Positions 15,508-26,720 are shown, counted from the first letter of the stretch. The stretch: DNA of 36,526 nt from Blastocladiella britannica (GCA_025349905.2 MU624640.1:1-36526), one strand, 5' to 3'. Notes: generated by a model from the letters alone, not told the origin. Program-made: numbers and translations.

Positions 15508-18339
15508 ATGTCACTTGGCCGCCGCAAACTCGACTTTGAATCGACCTATGCCAAGTTCTTGACCGGTGTCCAGCACCTTTTTGCCCCGCAGCCGCAGCAG
15601 AAACCTGCTACCGCGTCCGAAAATGGCACCACCACAGAGAACGACGAAAACACCGGCGCCGCGCTCGGCCACCCGACCCTAAGCGGCGTGGAAATGTACC
15701 ACCTGGTGTATCAAATGTGCATAGCGCGCCCACGCCCAATGCACGAGGACTTGTTTCTGAAGTTGGCCGGGTTCCTGCACGCGCACACCGCCGCCGTGAC
15801 CTCTCGTATCGCCCATTCGCCGACTCCTCTGGAAACCTATGCGCGTGAATGGGTGCTGTACACGTCCGGCGCACAGGGTTTGAATGTAGTGTGCGAGTGC
15901 CTGAATAAGGCGATGACGGCGCCGCTGAGGGGCGCTCCCGTGGCTGCCGCAACGCCTGCAGCCCTGGGTGGATTGGCCGATCGCCGTCCGCTGGTTAGGG
16001 ACTCGACGTACCGCCGGCAATCGGTGCAGTCGCTCGCGTACGTGCAGTGGCGCGACGTGGTGGTGCGGCCGCTGGTGGCCAACTTGGTGGCACGCGTCAA
16101 GGAGGTGGTCAGGGCGGATCGCGAGGGCGTCGACGGACCGGACATGGCGTGTCGCGACTTTGGGCTTTCTCTTGGTCCGTAACCGTTTTTTTTTTTTTTC
16201 GTTCTTGGGCCCAGGAAACCCCATTGCCATTTTTTTTTTTGGATAGTGACCTTGCAGGCGCAAATCTCGCACGCGACCATGACCATGTATGTGGCAGAGT
16301 ACGAGTCGGCGTATATTGTCGAGTTGTGCGCGTACTATGGCGCGGAATCGGAACGGTACTTGCGAGAGCTGTCCATGTCCGACTTCTTGAAGATGGTACC
16401 TTCACTCATTCTTAATTAAATCGACTTATTTTAATCACGATTCATATCGACTGCAGGCCGAGCAACGTCTGGACCAAGAGCGGTTGCGATCGGCGCGGTA
16501 CTTGCACCCTGCCTCGCTTGACAAGGTATGCTCAATCACTTTGTGGTTATTTGATCCATTTTTATTGACGCGTGGCCATAATTCAGATTGCATTCGAGTG
16601 CCATGTGCAGTACTTGACAAACCACAAGGACGCAATTCGCAACGCTTTCCGCGTCATGCTGGACAATAACCAGTCGTCTGGTGTGTACTTTTTGTATTTT
16701 TCCTGTTGGAGCAAAAGCTCACTCCCAATGGACGCCAAACGCAGATCTCGGCCTCGCGTATCGACTGATGCAGCGCATTCCCAACGGCGTCGCGGAGCTT
16801 ACGGGCAGCTACGAGCGCTACGTGACGGACGAGGGGCTCAAGTTACTCATGCCGGTACCCTTTCGTTACCATCATAGTTTTGATTCACCCATTAACCTAG
16901 CAAAACGATATGTGATAGGACCCAAAAACCACCGTCCCATCCCTGGCAACCCTCCACACAACCTTGGTAACCCAAACATCCGACCTGTTCAGCGGCGACC
17001 CGAAATTTACCGCCGCCATGGACCGCGCGTACCGCAGCGTGAACAACTCGACCACTCCACCCAGCAATTTACCGCGCGGATTAGCGCAAGTCGCCGACCA
17101 CGTGTTGCGTCGAGTGGCCAAAGTGTCGGACGCGGACGCCGAGGCGGCGCTGGCGGGAGTGCTGACGCTGTTTGTGTACGTGGACGACAAGGACGTGTTC
17201 CACCGGCACTACGCGCGGCTGCTGGCGCGGCGGCTGATCTTGCGGTCGGGGGGGAACGACGAGCTCGAGTACGCGGCACTCACGAGGATGAAGGCCGTGT
17301 GTGGCGCCGAGTACACGTCGAAACTGTCGCGCATGTTCTCGGACGTTGGGGTGTCGGCGGAACTCGGAGCTGGGTTCCGGGAGTCGTCCTCTGGCGGCGC
17401 GGATATTGTCGAGTCGAGTGGAGGGGCACAACTGGACTTGGCGCCGCTGGTGCTCACGGCGGGATCGTGGCCCATGTCCCATGTTAACACGCCGGCGCTC
17501 GCGGGAGTGCCGGACGCAATAGCCAAGTCGGCCGAGCGGTTCACGGGGTACTACACCACCAAGCACTCGGGACGCAAGCTGTTTTGGATGTGGCATTTGT
17601 GTCGCGGTATCTATTTTGATCCCGATTGTTTTCTTAAGGAAGGGACTCAAAACTGACCAGAAAACATCGAATAGTCGACATTCGCTACGTGGCACGCGAC
17701 AAGAAGCGCTACGAGATCAACATGGCGCTGTTCCAGTGGGCGGTGTTGGCGCTCTTTAATGAGCCAGTGGCCACGAGCGCGTCAAAGGGCGAGTCGCTCA
17801 CCCGCGCCCAAATCACCCAGGCGATCGGCGCGTCCGAGTCCGACACCGCCCGCACCATTGACTCGCTGGTCGAAGCCGGACTGTTGGCAATGGATTCGTC
17901 CTCATCAGCAACGGACCCATCGGTAACCCTCAACCCAACCTTCGAGTCTAAGCGCGCCAAGATCCGGCTAGTCCTGAACTTGGGTGCGGGCGGTGGCGGT
18001 GATGGTGCTGGCGGTGGTAACGGGGATGGAGGCGACGATCCAACAGCTACCGGGACCGAATCGGTGGCAACGGCCGCGGCAGTGGCAGCAGATGACGCGG
18101 CGACGCGCGCGGCGGTCGAAGAGGACCGCAAGCTGTACGTACAGGCGACGATGGTGCGGCTGCTTAAAGCGCACCGGGTGATTGACCACAACCAGCTGGT
18201 GGCACTGGTGATTGAGCAGTCGCGGGCGCGATTCAAGCCGAGCGTGGCGCTGATCAAACGGTGTATCGAGGTGCTCATGGACCGCGGGTACATGGAGCGC
18301 GAGCCGGGGGGCGTCGAGCGGTATATTTACATTGCCTGA
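15508..18339 (+). CDS. cul1: Cullin-1 (SCF ubiquitin-ligase scaffold)
   Basis: Seven exons: 15508-16174, 16247-16395, 16457-16525, 16587-16680, 16745-16854, 16919-17606, 17675-18339; 813 aa, close to the usual 750-800. Cullin landmarks in order: N-terminal helices with YHLVYQMCIARP and LAYVQWRDVVVRPL; AEQRLDQERLRSARYLHP; LAYRLMQRIPNGVAEL; then the cullin-homology domain with YVDDKDVFHRHYARLLARRL, EYTSKLSRMFSDVGVS and VLTAGSWPM. The C-terminal winged helix has the Nedd8 acceptor Lys757 in MVRLLKAHRV and ends RFKPSVALIKRCIEVLMDRG followed by YMEREPGG...YIYIA, very like the CUL1 end. Cullin-1 bridges Skp1/F-box proteins and the Rbx1 RING. The phase of every intron fits. The last winged-helix segment carries an added Gly-rich/acidic loop at about residues 690-725. 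The first intron donor is GTCCGT, and its acceptor must be the first TAG after the poly-T, not the following CAG. Confidence 0.93.
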
Positions 18340-18511
18340 ATACATTTTTTTGTTTGGATCGTGTCTCGGACTCTTTGTCTCACACGAGTCTCTGGAAAAC
18401 GACTCGGACCCTTACGCGCTTCTATCTCTTTCTCGTCTTTGTCTTCTCTCAAATACTCTCTGATCGGTGACCCATTCAAGGATACCCCCAAAAAAGAAAA
18501 ACAAAAAGACA
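18340..18511. other. Tandem spacer between cullin-1 and the small unknown gene
   Basis: These 172 bp contain a CT-rich, pyrimidine-heavy stretch (about 18365-18450) and an A-rich leader right before the ATG at 18512. This is likely cullin 3' UTR plus promoter of the next gene. No TATA box or AATAAA was seen. Confidence 0.4.
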
Positions 18512-19157
18512 ATGTCGGCCACCCAGAACCAACCGGACAACACCCAAGCCGAGATGCAAGTGGTGTATGGCGAGCAGCAGCAGCAGCAGCAATGGGCGTA
18601 CGTGGTCGAGGGTGAGCAAGAGAGCCTGTGCCGGGTGTCCACGGCTACCACCACCACCACCATGGCGTACCCCAAATCCGGCGCGTTTCCAGCGGCCGGC
18701 GAGCTGCCACACGTGGTTGCATCGGCCGAAGAGCACGCGCGCGCGGCCGAGAAGCACCGCGACCGGCCCGTCCCCGAGCACTTGCTGCCGCACTTGGACG
18801 CCCTACCGCCTCCCGTGCACCCTGGGGTTCCGGCTGCCCGGGCCACGGGACACGTGCATGTTCGGACTCTGAGCGAAGAAGAGGCAGAGCATTTGGCGCA
18901 CCAGGTATTCCGGTATTTTTCATGACTGTTGTCGGGGTGGTGAGCTGACAATACAGATGAGGAACAAAAAGGAACGAGGCCATATTGGCCAGTCGCACCG
19001 CACCAATCGCGACCTGGCGGACCGGATCCAGTCGGCGCACATGGCGTCAGACTTGCACAAGCGACGCACGGGACACGCGCTGCACGTGTGCGAGGACCTG
19101 GTGCGCAGCTGCTCCATGTACCCAGAATCGCGCATGGTCCCTCACCACCACCCATGA
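18512..19157 (+). CDS. Small two-exon protein of unknown function
   Basis: Exons 18512-18904 and 18957-19157; 197 aa. I do not recognise it. The first 50 residues are Gln- and Thr-rich (six-Gln run, five-Thr run). The rest looks folded and charged: HLLPHLDALPPPVHPG, a Glu-rich helix (LSEEEAEHLAHQ) that runs across the splice site into RNKKERGHIGQSHRTNRDL, then ADRIQSAHMASDLHKRRTGH and ALHVCEDLVRSC. The His/Arg/Lys-rich second half could be nucleic-acid binding, but this is only composition. No signal peptide or membrane segment. The 52-nt intron is phase 0 (GTATTC...TACAG). It follows cullin-1 on the same strand and converges on the CMP kinase gene. Confidence 0.65.
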
Positions 19158-19233
19158 GTCCTCGTTTCCTTTCGTCATTTAATGTTTTTTTCTTCTCCCG
19201 ATCATATGATGGTGCGGCAGCGAATACCAGTGG

Positions 19234-19239
19234 AATAAA
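19234..19239 (+). terminator. Polyadenylation signal AATAAA
   Basis: AATAAA lies 77 bases after the stop codon of the small two-exon gene. Cleavage would fall close to or inside the 3' end of the convergent CMP kinase gene. Confidence 0.55.
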
Positions 19240-19260
19240 GAGTGAAGATACATGTTCCAT

Positions 19261-20082
19261 TCATGGAGAACCAGAAGAAGGAGGAGAAGAAGAAAGCCAT
19301 GGGACGCGCGCTTTCACAATGGCCACGGCGCGTTGCACCACCCGGTCACGGTCAAGACCAGTCGAGTCCAGCAGCACCGCGTCAGGCGCCTGCACTAAAG
19401 GCGAGATCGCACGCTGGATATCGGCCAAGTCGCGTGCGCGCAGCTCATCGACCACGTCGTCCAGTGGGGGAACAACGGTATTGGTCGCAGCGGCACGGGC
19501 GGCCAGTTCCCGCCACCGGCGCTCGGCGCGCACCCGCACGTCGGCGGTCAAGAACAGCTTGGCGTGCGCGTGCGGAAACACGTGGGTGCCGATATCGCGG
19601 CCATCCATGACCACCCCGCGTGGATCTGCCGCTGCCAGCTCGCGCTTCACGTCCAGCAATGCCGCACGGACCTCTGGGATTGCAGCAATGCGCAGCGACG
19701 CGGCCGTCACGGCGCGGTCGCGGATGGCTGTCGTCACGTCGGCGCCGTCCATGGCGATGGTGGGTTCGCTTAACGTACGGCCACCATTAGTTTGGTTGAG
19801 GACAACGAGCGGACCTATCACCAGTCGTGTTCCGCGCACAAAGGACTGCCAGTCGTCCGGGTCGCGGCGGAAATGCATGGCCTTGAGCGTGATGCACCGG
19901 AACAGCGCCCCAGAGTCAATGTACCGCAGGTCTAGCGCGTGGGCCACGTGGCGCGCGACCGACGATTTGCCGGCGGCACTGGGCCCGTCAATGGCGATTT
20001 GGACTGGTCCTCGATGGGTGGTGTTTGTAGACAGAGGTTGGCGTAAACGGTGTGCCGTCCGGCGGCAGTGTTGTGCCAGCAT
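19261..20082 (-). CDS. cmk: Bacterial-type cytidylate kinase with mitochondrial-like leader
   Basis: Single exon, 273 aa. It phosphorylates CMP/dCMP with ATP. Motifs of the bacterial Cmk family are all visible: P-loop IAIDGPSAAGKSSVAR (Gly-Lys-Ser at 38-40); YIDSGALFR, equivalent to the usual YLDTGAMYR; the NMP-domain stretch VTAASLRIAAIPEVRAALL; VVMDGRDIGTHVFP; KLFLTAD with VRAERRW; and ARDLADIQRAISPLVQA followed by DAVLLDSTGL. Eukaryotes normally use a UMP/CMP kinase of the adenylate-kinase fold family, so this is the other, bacterial lineage. The first 26 residues contain five Arg, Ser/Thr and no acidic residue, as in mitochondrial presequences; targeting is inferred. Base composition matches its neighbours, so any transfer was old or via the organelle. 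Confidence 0.92.
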   Translation of the reverse strand: MLAQHCRRTAHRLRQPLSTNTTHRGPVQIAIDGPSAAGKSSVARHVAHALDLRYIDSGALFRCITLKAMHFRRDPDDWQSFVRGTRLVIGPLVVLNQTNGGRTLSEPTIAMDGADVTTAIRDRAVTAASLRIAAIPEVRAALLDVKRELAAADPRGVVMDGRDIGTHVFPHAHAKLFLTADVRVRAERRWRELAARAAATNTVVPPLDDVVDELRARDLADIQRAISPLVQAPDAVLLDSTGLDRDRVVQRAVAIVKARVPWLSSSPPSSGSP

Positions 20083-20656
20083 TTTTTTATTGTTCCACTA
20101 CTGCACCTTGAAATGCCTGCAGCCAAGGTATTTGCAGGAAGGCGATGGATGGCAGAAAGCGAGAGAGAAAAAAATTCTTGAGCAATGGGCATCGCTTCGG
20201 CTATTTCCTCCGCCAGCGCACCCAATCACCACAAAAAGACCACCGACCACCGACCACACACCAACGCACCGAGCGCCACTCCCCTAGTAAAATAAACAAG
20301 AGTTGTGTGTGTTTTTGCGCTGTTGCCCCCCTCCTCATCCCAGATCCGCGCCAACTCGCGCCTGTGCAACGTGACCGACCGTTTCCTTTTCAACATCTGT
20401 CTCTCCTCCGCTGTCTCTCGAAGACGACCAACGAAAGCAACGCAGAAGAGAAAATATACCCACGCCTAGATCTGTCTCTTCTTGCGTTGTCCTCATCTCG
20501 TTGCTTGGAATAAACCTATTTGTCCGCACCCTCGCACATCAACGGTGCGCATATTTCAATATATATATATTTTTTTTTGTACTGCGCCGCATCCCGCTCT
20601 CTTCACACTATTTCACACCTACTTTAGACGAATATTTGTGATCCAGCGCCAACAAG
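20083..20656. promoter_or_regulatory. Divergent promoter region, CMP kinase and HTH-like regulator
   Basis: This 574-bp gap lies between opposed starts. It contains pyrimidine-rich stretches (about 20330-20420) and a TATA-like ATATATATATAT run near 20557-20570. That run is about 90 bases before the plus-strand ATG at 20657, a normal position. I see no gene in it. Confidence 0.5.
20557..20570 (+). promoter_or_regulatory. TATA-like box upstream of the HTH-like regulator
   Basis: An alternating AT run about 90 bases before the ATG at 20657. It is followed by a poly-T tract and a TC-rich leader, as in many fungal promoters. Confidence 0.45.
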
Positions 20657-23600
20657 ATGGACCCGGATCCCAGCAACCACGCGGTGGCCATTGCCGAAGC
20701 AGACTCTCTTCTCGGATCGGGCGACTCTCCGGCCGACCTTGCACACTGGGAGGCGCAGATCGACCGCAACTTGCTTCTCCACAGCGGCCACCCGACTTTG
20801 GGTGTGGTCGCCGACGGCACGGGGATCATGGAGGACACGCGGTCCGCGTTCTTGCGCACGGCTACTGCGGTGGCGGCCATTGCCCGCAATCGACTCTACC
20901 GCCATGCGTTTGAAGAGGGTACTGCTGGTACTGGTACTGCTGTTTCTAGTAGTGGTGGTGGTGGTGCGCGTGGACGATCGGCTGCGGCTACTGCTCCCTC
21001 TGTACCTGCTTCTGCTTCTGCTTCTGCTTCGACGACTCCAGGTCCCGGCACCAGCAGTAATGGCGGCAGTGGTAGTAAGCCACCGCGAGTGAAAGCTGAG
21101 TCCAAGAACAATCTCGAGGTGCGTGATTTCGCTTTGTTTTCTCGTTTATCTGGGCTCCATCTCACAAAAAAAATGAGTAGTCGTACGCAAACTCGCGGTA
21201 CGGCATCTCGCGCGCGCAAGTGTACCGCGTGATCGACATTGCCCACGTACACGCGTCGCTCTCACACACGCCCTCGCACCCGTCGCTCCCGCCGCACCTG
21301 CTCGCGCCCCACCCGATCCGCGCCCGCACCGCCAAGAAACTGATAGACACCCACGCGTCCCCTTACGTCCGCCAGCTGGTATGGTACTGCGCGCTGCGCC
21401 GGTACACGCACTTGTCGCCGGTCGTCCCGGACTTGTCAACGGTCGGGCCCGACGATATCAACTCGTCGCACATTGCGCACGTGTGGGGCGTGCTGGCGTC
21501 GAAACCTGACGTGGTGAGGCTGGCGGCCGCGCTGGTTACGGGAGACGGGTACAGCGTCGACTTGGACGTAGCGGCGCTCGCGCGCGCCGTGTTTGACGCT
21601 GGGGCACCGCGGAATGGCGGCGGGTCCAGGAGTGCGGCGCGGTCGCCGTCGCTCGGCGCTGACGATGACGCGGACGAGGTGATGCCGGTGCCCAAGTCTC
21701 GGTCAACCGCAGCGAGTGCGGCGGCAGCGGACGGGATCACTGTGGCCCGCGGTCGAAACGCACGATCGCCCGTTTTACTACCGCCACTGCTCTCGGCTGC
21801 CGCCAGCGACCGCCCGCGTCGCGCGTGCCGGTCGCGCGCAGAGATGTGCGACCCGGTCGACGACGAGCTGGCTTCGTCCGACTCGGGCGGCACCACCACC
21901 ACCGCCACCGACTTGGGACTCAAATCACCGCTGCTGCCGCTGTCGCCAACCGCCGCGTCTGCCGCTACCGCTACCGCCGCTGGCCCTCCTCCACGCAAAC
22001 GACAGCGCCGTGGCGCTCCTCCCGCTCTGCCGACGTTTCCATCGACCACGACCTTATCGTCGTTGTTGGATCCCATGTCGCCGCCGGCAGAGTATCCGTT
22101 GCGCTCGACTCCCCTGATGAAAATGGGCGACAGTGGTGATGCCGATACCGCCGGGAGCATGCGCAGGGCGAGCCACGCGGGCTTGACGCCGGGGATGATG
22201 GCGCGCGTGCGCAGCACTTCGCCCCCAGCCTTGTTGCCATCGTCGTCGAGCGCCTCTGGAACTGCTAATAGCGGTACAGCCACTAGTAGTAGTGCTCGCT
22301 CACCCCGCGACTCAGCGCTGTCCCCACCACCTCTGCCACCCGCAATGAGTTCTCAGAACGTGCGGTTTATTTCCAGCCCATACATGGACACCAATGGCGA
22401 CCCAGGACCCGTCGCCACACAGTATACCCATCGCCCGTCGCCGTACGTAGGCGTTGGCGGGTTCCTGGCCGCCGCGCATGGCGTCGATCCGACCTCGTGC
22501 GAGCCGTCGCCGCTCTTGATCACGTCGCAAAACAACATGCACGCGGCCGTGGTGGCGGCGGCGGCGGCGGCGGGGCGACGCATGAGCAATGCTTTCCCGC
22601 CGGCACCGCCCCCGCCCCTGCCGCCATCGTTGCTGGCTCCTCCGACATCGCCCCCGATGACAGCAACGGCAGCCCCGGCGCTTCGGCTCGACCAGTACCC
22701 GTCGGCGATGCTGGCGGCGCTGGCATCGGCCGATCTCGAGTCCCGCGAAATGCACGCGTTCTTGCTGGCCACCATGGACGCGTTGCAGGAGCTCGCGAGT
22801 CGCGGGATGGTGTTGCAGCCCAAACACTGCGGGCGGTGGCTCGACGATGTGCATGAGTGGCGGTTTTACGTCAACCAGCCGGCGGCGGCGGGGACCGCGG
22901 CGCCGCCGACACCGTCGTCGTCTACCGCAGCGACGGCAGAAGTGGTCGCTGCCGCCCAAGCCGCCGCGGCTGCGGCCATCTCGGCTCAAATTTGTGCGGA
23001 CGAGCTGGGGATGGGAGGAAGCACGGCATTTGCCGCTACTCACGCCATGACGGTGACTTCAGACGTGCATCAGCACCAACAGCCGCTGGAACTGCCCCGC
23101 CCGCAACCGCCGGTCGGACTGCACCCGTCGCCCATGGGCCTGGCACTGACCATGCTCCCGTCCCCGACGTTTGGCGGCGGCCCAACACCCATGGCTTCCC
23201 ACGCGCCGCACCCGCCGCCACCGCCGTCCATGTTCTCGCCAGCCACGTCACACGCCGCCTCGGCCATGCTTCAGCTCCAAGCCGCCGCGGCGGCCGCTGC
23301 TGCCGCTGTAGGAGCCACCCATCGAGTCACGGCCGCCACCTCGCCCGCTACTGTGGACGGCAGGATGGCAGCAGCTATCGAATGGGGGGCATCCACGCCG
23401 CCGCAACCCCTCAGCCCGCGGCACCCGGCTACCCGTACCGACTCGACCGTTGATCAAATGCTTGCCGTCCCACCGCCGCCGCCTCCTGGTCTGGCTGGAC
23501 CCGGTGGGATGCGGTCGCCGAACTTGATGCAGCATCACCACTACCACCAGTTCCAACAGCAGCAGCAGCAGCAGCATCACAACCTGCACTCTTCGCCGCC

Positions 23601-23916
23601 GCGGTGGTCCGCTCATGGGCCAAACGGTGGCGGCGGCGGCGGCGGGACCGATCCGATGGCGCTCGGCGCGGCGCTTGGACTGGACCACCACCATCACCAG
23701 CAGCAACAACAGCAGCATACGCTCTACTTCGACCATATGCAGCAGCAGCACCACCAGCATCACATGGGATTGCAGCAGCAACAGGACGGCGGCCAACTGT
23801 TTGCTCCAAATGAAACGACGGCGACGGGCGGTGGAGGCAACTTGGACATGGGCCCGCATTCACCGCATTCAATGTCGCTCCCGCTTCCCGCACCGCCGCA
23901 GCACAATGTTTCGTGA
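20657..23916 (+). CDS. Large Gln/His-rich protein with helix-turn-helix-like segment
   Basis: Exons 20657-21118 and 21181-23916; 1065 aa. The N-terminus (1-85) looks folded: DLAHWEAQIDRNLLLHSGHP and FLRTATAVAAIARNRLYRHAF. A low-complexity linker follows. Exon 2 opens with SRYGISRAQVYRVIDIAHVH, a pattern resembling a helix-turn-helix with a VYR recognition helix, then PIRARTAKKLI, VRQLVWYCAL and INSSHIAHVWGVL, up to about residue 290. From memory, similar G-I-S-[RK]-[AS]-Q-x-Y-R blocks with a later VW occur in uncharacterised fungal proteins; I cannot name the family. The remaining 750 residues are Pro/Ala/Ser/Gln/His-rich with QQQ and HHH tracts, typical of transcription regulators. Likely nuclear (inference). 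Intron 21119-21180 is phase 0, donor GTGCGT. Confidence 0.7.
23530..23790 (+). repeat. CAG/CAC-rich coding tract (poly-Gln/His)
   Basis: Several CAG, CAA and CAC/CAT runs encode mixed Gln and His homopolymers near the C-terminus of the HTH-like protein. They are probably length-polymorphic. Confidence 0.7.
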
Positions 23917-24031
23917 TCGCTCTTTTTGTTTGTTTATTTTTCTTTTCTCCATTTTTGAAATGGAAAAAAGCACTCCGTCTATCTCTTCGTACCCTCTCTT
24001 TATTACGGTCAGCTTGTGTATACTCTTTTTA

Positions 24032-24037
24032 AATAAA
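24032..24037 (+). terminator. Polyadenylation signal AATAAA (HTH-like gene)
   Basis: AATAAA about 116 bases after the stop codon at 23916. It sits in the 196-bp AT-rich convergent spacer shared with the zinc-module gene. Confidence 0.55.
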
Positions 24038-24055
24038 TAACGGATCTAATTGGTA

Positions 24056-24061
24056 TTTATT
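24056..24061 (-). terminator. Polyadenylation signal AATAAA (zinc-module gene)
   Basis: TTTATT on the plus strand reads AATAAA on the minus strand, 52 bases after the stop at 24113. The two convergent signals are only about 20 bases apart, so the 3' ends may overlap. Confidence 0.5.
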
Positions 24062-24112
24062 TTGCTTGTCTCCTTGCAAGATGCGTTTGAACTCGGACCA
24101 TGTATATATGCG

Positions 24113-26720
24113 TCACGGCTCCTCGTCCTCGTCCTCGCCGTCTTCCTCTTCATCGTGGTCGTCTTGCTCACCGTCGTCGTGATGCTCGTCGTCTTCATCT
24201 GCCAGGCCCTGATCATCGCCGTGGTCGCGTCGGATCCGGCCATTATTGTTGCCATTGATCGGCGCATATGTCAACGCAGGCGTCAATGGAACAGCGCCGC
24301 CACCACCAGTCCCAGAGCCGCGACGACGACGGATGTGCGTTGGGTCCACCACCACCACCATCAACGTCTGACACTCGCACCGGTTGACGTAGTCGCGAAT
24401 GTACTCGGGCGGAATCCCGCACCGCGATCGCCGGGTTTCGTATTGGCTGCGGACCTGTCCAAATTATTATTATTAAATTTTTTTTTTTTTGGGAGTGTCA
24501 GGCCAAGGTCTGAAGAAATGAGAAGAGGGAACTATGTATACGGACGATGGCGGCGGTCTTGCCGAACGACAGATGTTCTTGCCACGGGGACCCTGATCCG
24601 TGGATCTGGCCAATGACGTCGTCCCAATCCTAAAAGCATCATATGAGGAACTAAGTGTTTGTCATGATCAAGCTATCAAGACCCCGGACCTCCATGGGAA
24701 GAATAGTCCGCATCGATCCGCGCCAAGTGATCTCCACCGATCCGGCGACCTCCGATCCACCGTCGTCCACCTTGAGACTCAGAAACGTTAAGCACAGCCG
24801 TTTCCATCGGCGCCGGGCCAGTGGGGTGGACGCCGACTGCATGCGGAGCTGCCGGAGCCGGGATAGGGCGTGTGGTGACAGCGGGTGGGTGCCCGCGGCA
24901 TGCACGAGCTGCAGCGACTCGAGCATGGCTGCGTGTGTGGTCCGGGTGAACGCTGCGTACATGCGCGCTGCTGGCGGACGGCCGGCGCTGGGTGGCGCTG
25001 ACTCTTGAAGTGGCCCGAGCGACAGTGGCGACAGTGGAGGCGATAATACGGATGCCGGTACTCTGACCGCCGTTGACGCCGAGGGCAAAAAGGAGGAGGG
25101 CAAGGAGAGAGGCGCTCTTGTGGTGGCCGCAGCGCTGGTGCTCTCGAATGAGCGGTGTCGACCGTCGCGGGATTGGAGGAGGAGGAGGTGGTGGTGGTGG
25201 TCGCGACCAACAGGCGGGACAGTGTCGGCAATGTGAGGAAATCTCGGTGACGGCAAGAGGGGCGGCCGGTCGCGGTCCCGGTCCATGGCGCGGTCGGATT
25301 GAGCATTTTGCGAGAGCCGGATCTGCAGCGGCGGCGGCGGTGGCAGTGGTGGTGGTGGTGGCAGTAGCGGCAGCAAGGGTAATCCATTGTAGGTGCTTGG
25401 ATTCGGCTCGTGGAGATGCCTGGTGGTGGTGGACACGGCAGCAGATGCCAATGCAGCAGCAGCAGCTGAGCGTTCGCTCTCGTGTCCCGAATCAAGCCGG
25501 TCCCAGGCGGATCGCACACCCATTACATGCGGATCAGAATGAGCATAGCGCCGTTGCCGGTGGGAGCCCTGATCCCACTCCGGCACTCCTCGCCCGCTGC
25601 CGCCGTTGTGGACACTTTGGGTGTGGTGATGCCACTGAACTCTGTCGCCCTCCACCTCGGGGAGAGGAGGTGCATCGTACCATGGTGATTGCAGGTGTGG
25701 ACCGGAATGACCCAAGTGTCGGCCGTGGCGGTGGTGGTACGGTGCGTGGTGGTGGTGGCCGGAGCGAGGGTCAGAGTGCCAGTGCTCTGGACATGGAGGA
25801 TACTCGGTTCCTTCGTAATAGTGGTGGTGCATCACGCGATCGTCGATGATGGGGGGTCCATAGCCATGCCAATCCGAGTGCGGCACATGAGGTCGAGGTG
25901 GCGGCCGCAGTGGTGGCTCTGGATACGCCCCTTGCCAGCTGCTCGAAAAGACGTGGTGCATGGAAGGGGCGGGTAGGCGGCTCGGATCCAACGTTGGTGG
26001 CGCGTGGCAGTCACTGCCACCGCCCATTTGCTGCCCGTTATACTGATCATGGGAGTAGGATCCATGTCCCTGATCTGAAAAATGCTTCCCTTTTCGTTTA
26101 GATCAATATTTCACTCTTTTTGAAATTACTGGAATGCAACGAGCCTGAATGCGAATGGTAATCACGCAAAGGCGGCCAGGATCGGTGTGGACCGGATGCG
26201 GCAGAGCCACTCTCTCCAAGAGGTGAGTGGTGTGCAGGATACTCGTACAGTTGGTACGGGTGCTGCTGGTGCGAGTATGGGTGCTCCAGGTAAGGAGGAG
26301 GTCGAGGCGTGCTAGCTCCATATCCTCCTGACAAAGTGCCTTGCCAATGAGCTTGTGGACCGGCGTGATCATGGGAATGGAGGTGTTCTGGATCGGGCAC
26401 CGAAGTCGTTCTTGGGTGCTAAAAAACTCTCACGCGCGATGCAAAGTCAGCTACAATTGGTCAACGATCCCGGCGATTTTTTTTTTTAAGAAAAAAATAA
26501 GAGAACGAAAAAATACAAATGACACGCAATCGCAGCCAGAAATGGATTTGCCAGAGACATTCATGTGCGATATAAAAAAATTGGAAAAAAAAAAAAGACG
26601 AACCACAAGGCGATGGGACAGATCGGGACTGACGGCGGGTGGTGAGAGAGGAGGGGGTGGGACTGGGTACGCGGCAGAGGGTTTTGGAGGCGCCATCTTA
26701 CTTTGTGTGGTCAACTGCAT
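24113..26720 (-). CDS. His/Pro-rich protein with integrase-zinc-finger-like C-terminal module
   Basis: Proposed exons on the minus strand: 26720-26604, 26418-26130, 26074-24690, 24629-24546, 24454-24113; 738 aa. Residues 1-470 are His/Pro/Tyr/Ser-rich disorder. A folded region follows: MYAAFTRTTHAAMLESLQLV, then SRLRQLRMQ, RRRWKRLCLTFLSLKV, then after the splice DWDDVIGQIHG. The final block EHLSFGKTAAI, RSQYETRRSRCGIPPEYIRD and YVNRCECQ matches the H...GKT...Y...[GW]IP...I..YV..C..C layout of the zinc-binding domain of retroelement integrases. Here the Cys pair is C-x-C and a second His is not obvious. The tail is acidic. No reverse transcriptase or DDE core is nearby, so this looks like a host gene using an integrase-derived or look-alike module. 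An alternative start is the ATG at 26696. Introns 1 and 3 have unusual donors (GTTCGT, GTCCGG). Confidence 0.55.

Noticed and set aside
19088..20287. Plus-strand open frame of about 399 codons over the CMP kinase
   Set aside because: The minus-strand Cmk protein has every family motif; the plus frame is Ser/Thr/Arg noise and overlaps its whole length.
24113..24690. Remnant retrotransposon suggested by the integrase-like zinc pattern
   Set aside because: No reverse transcriptase, RNase H or DDE core and no terminal repeats were seen; the module is part of a five-exon gene whose frame closes.
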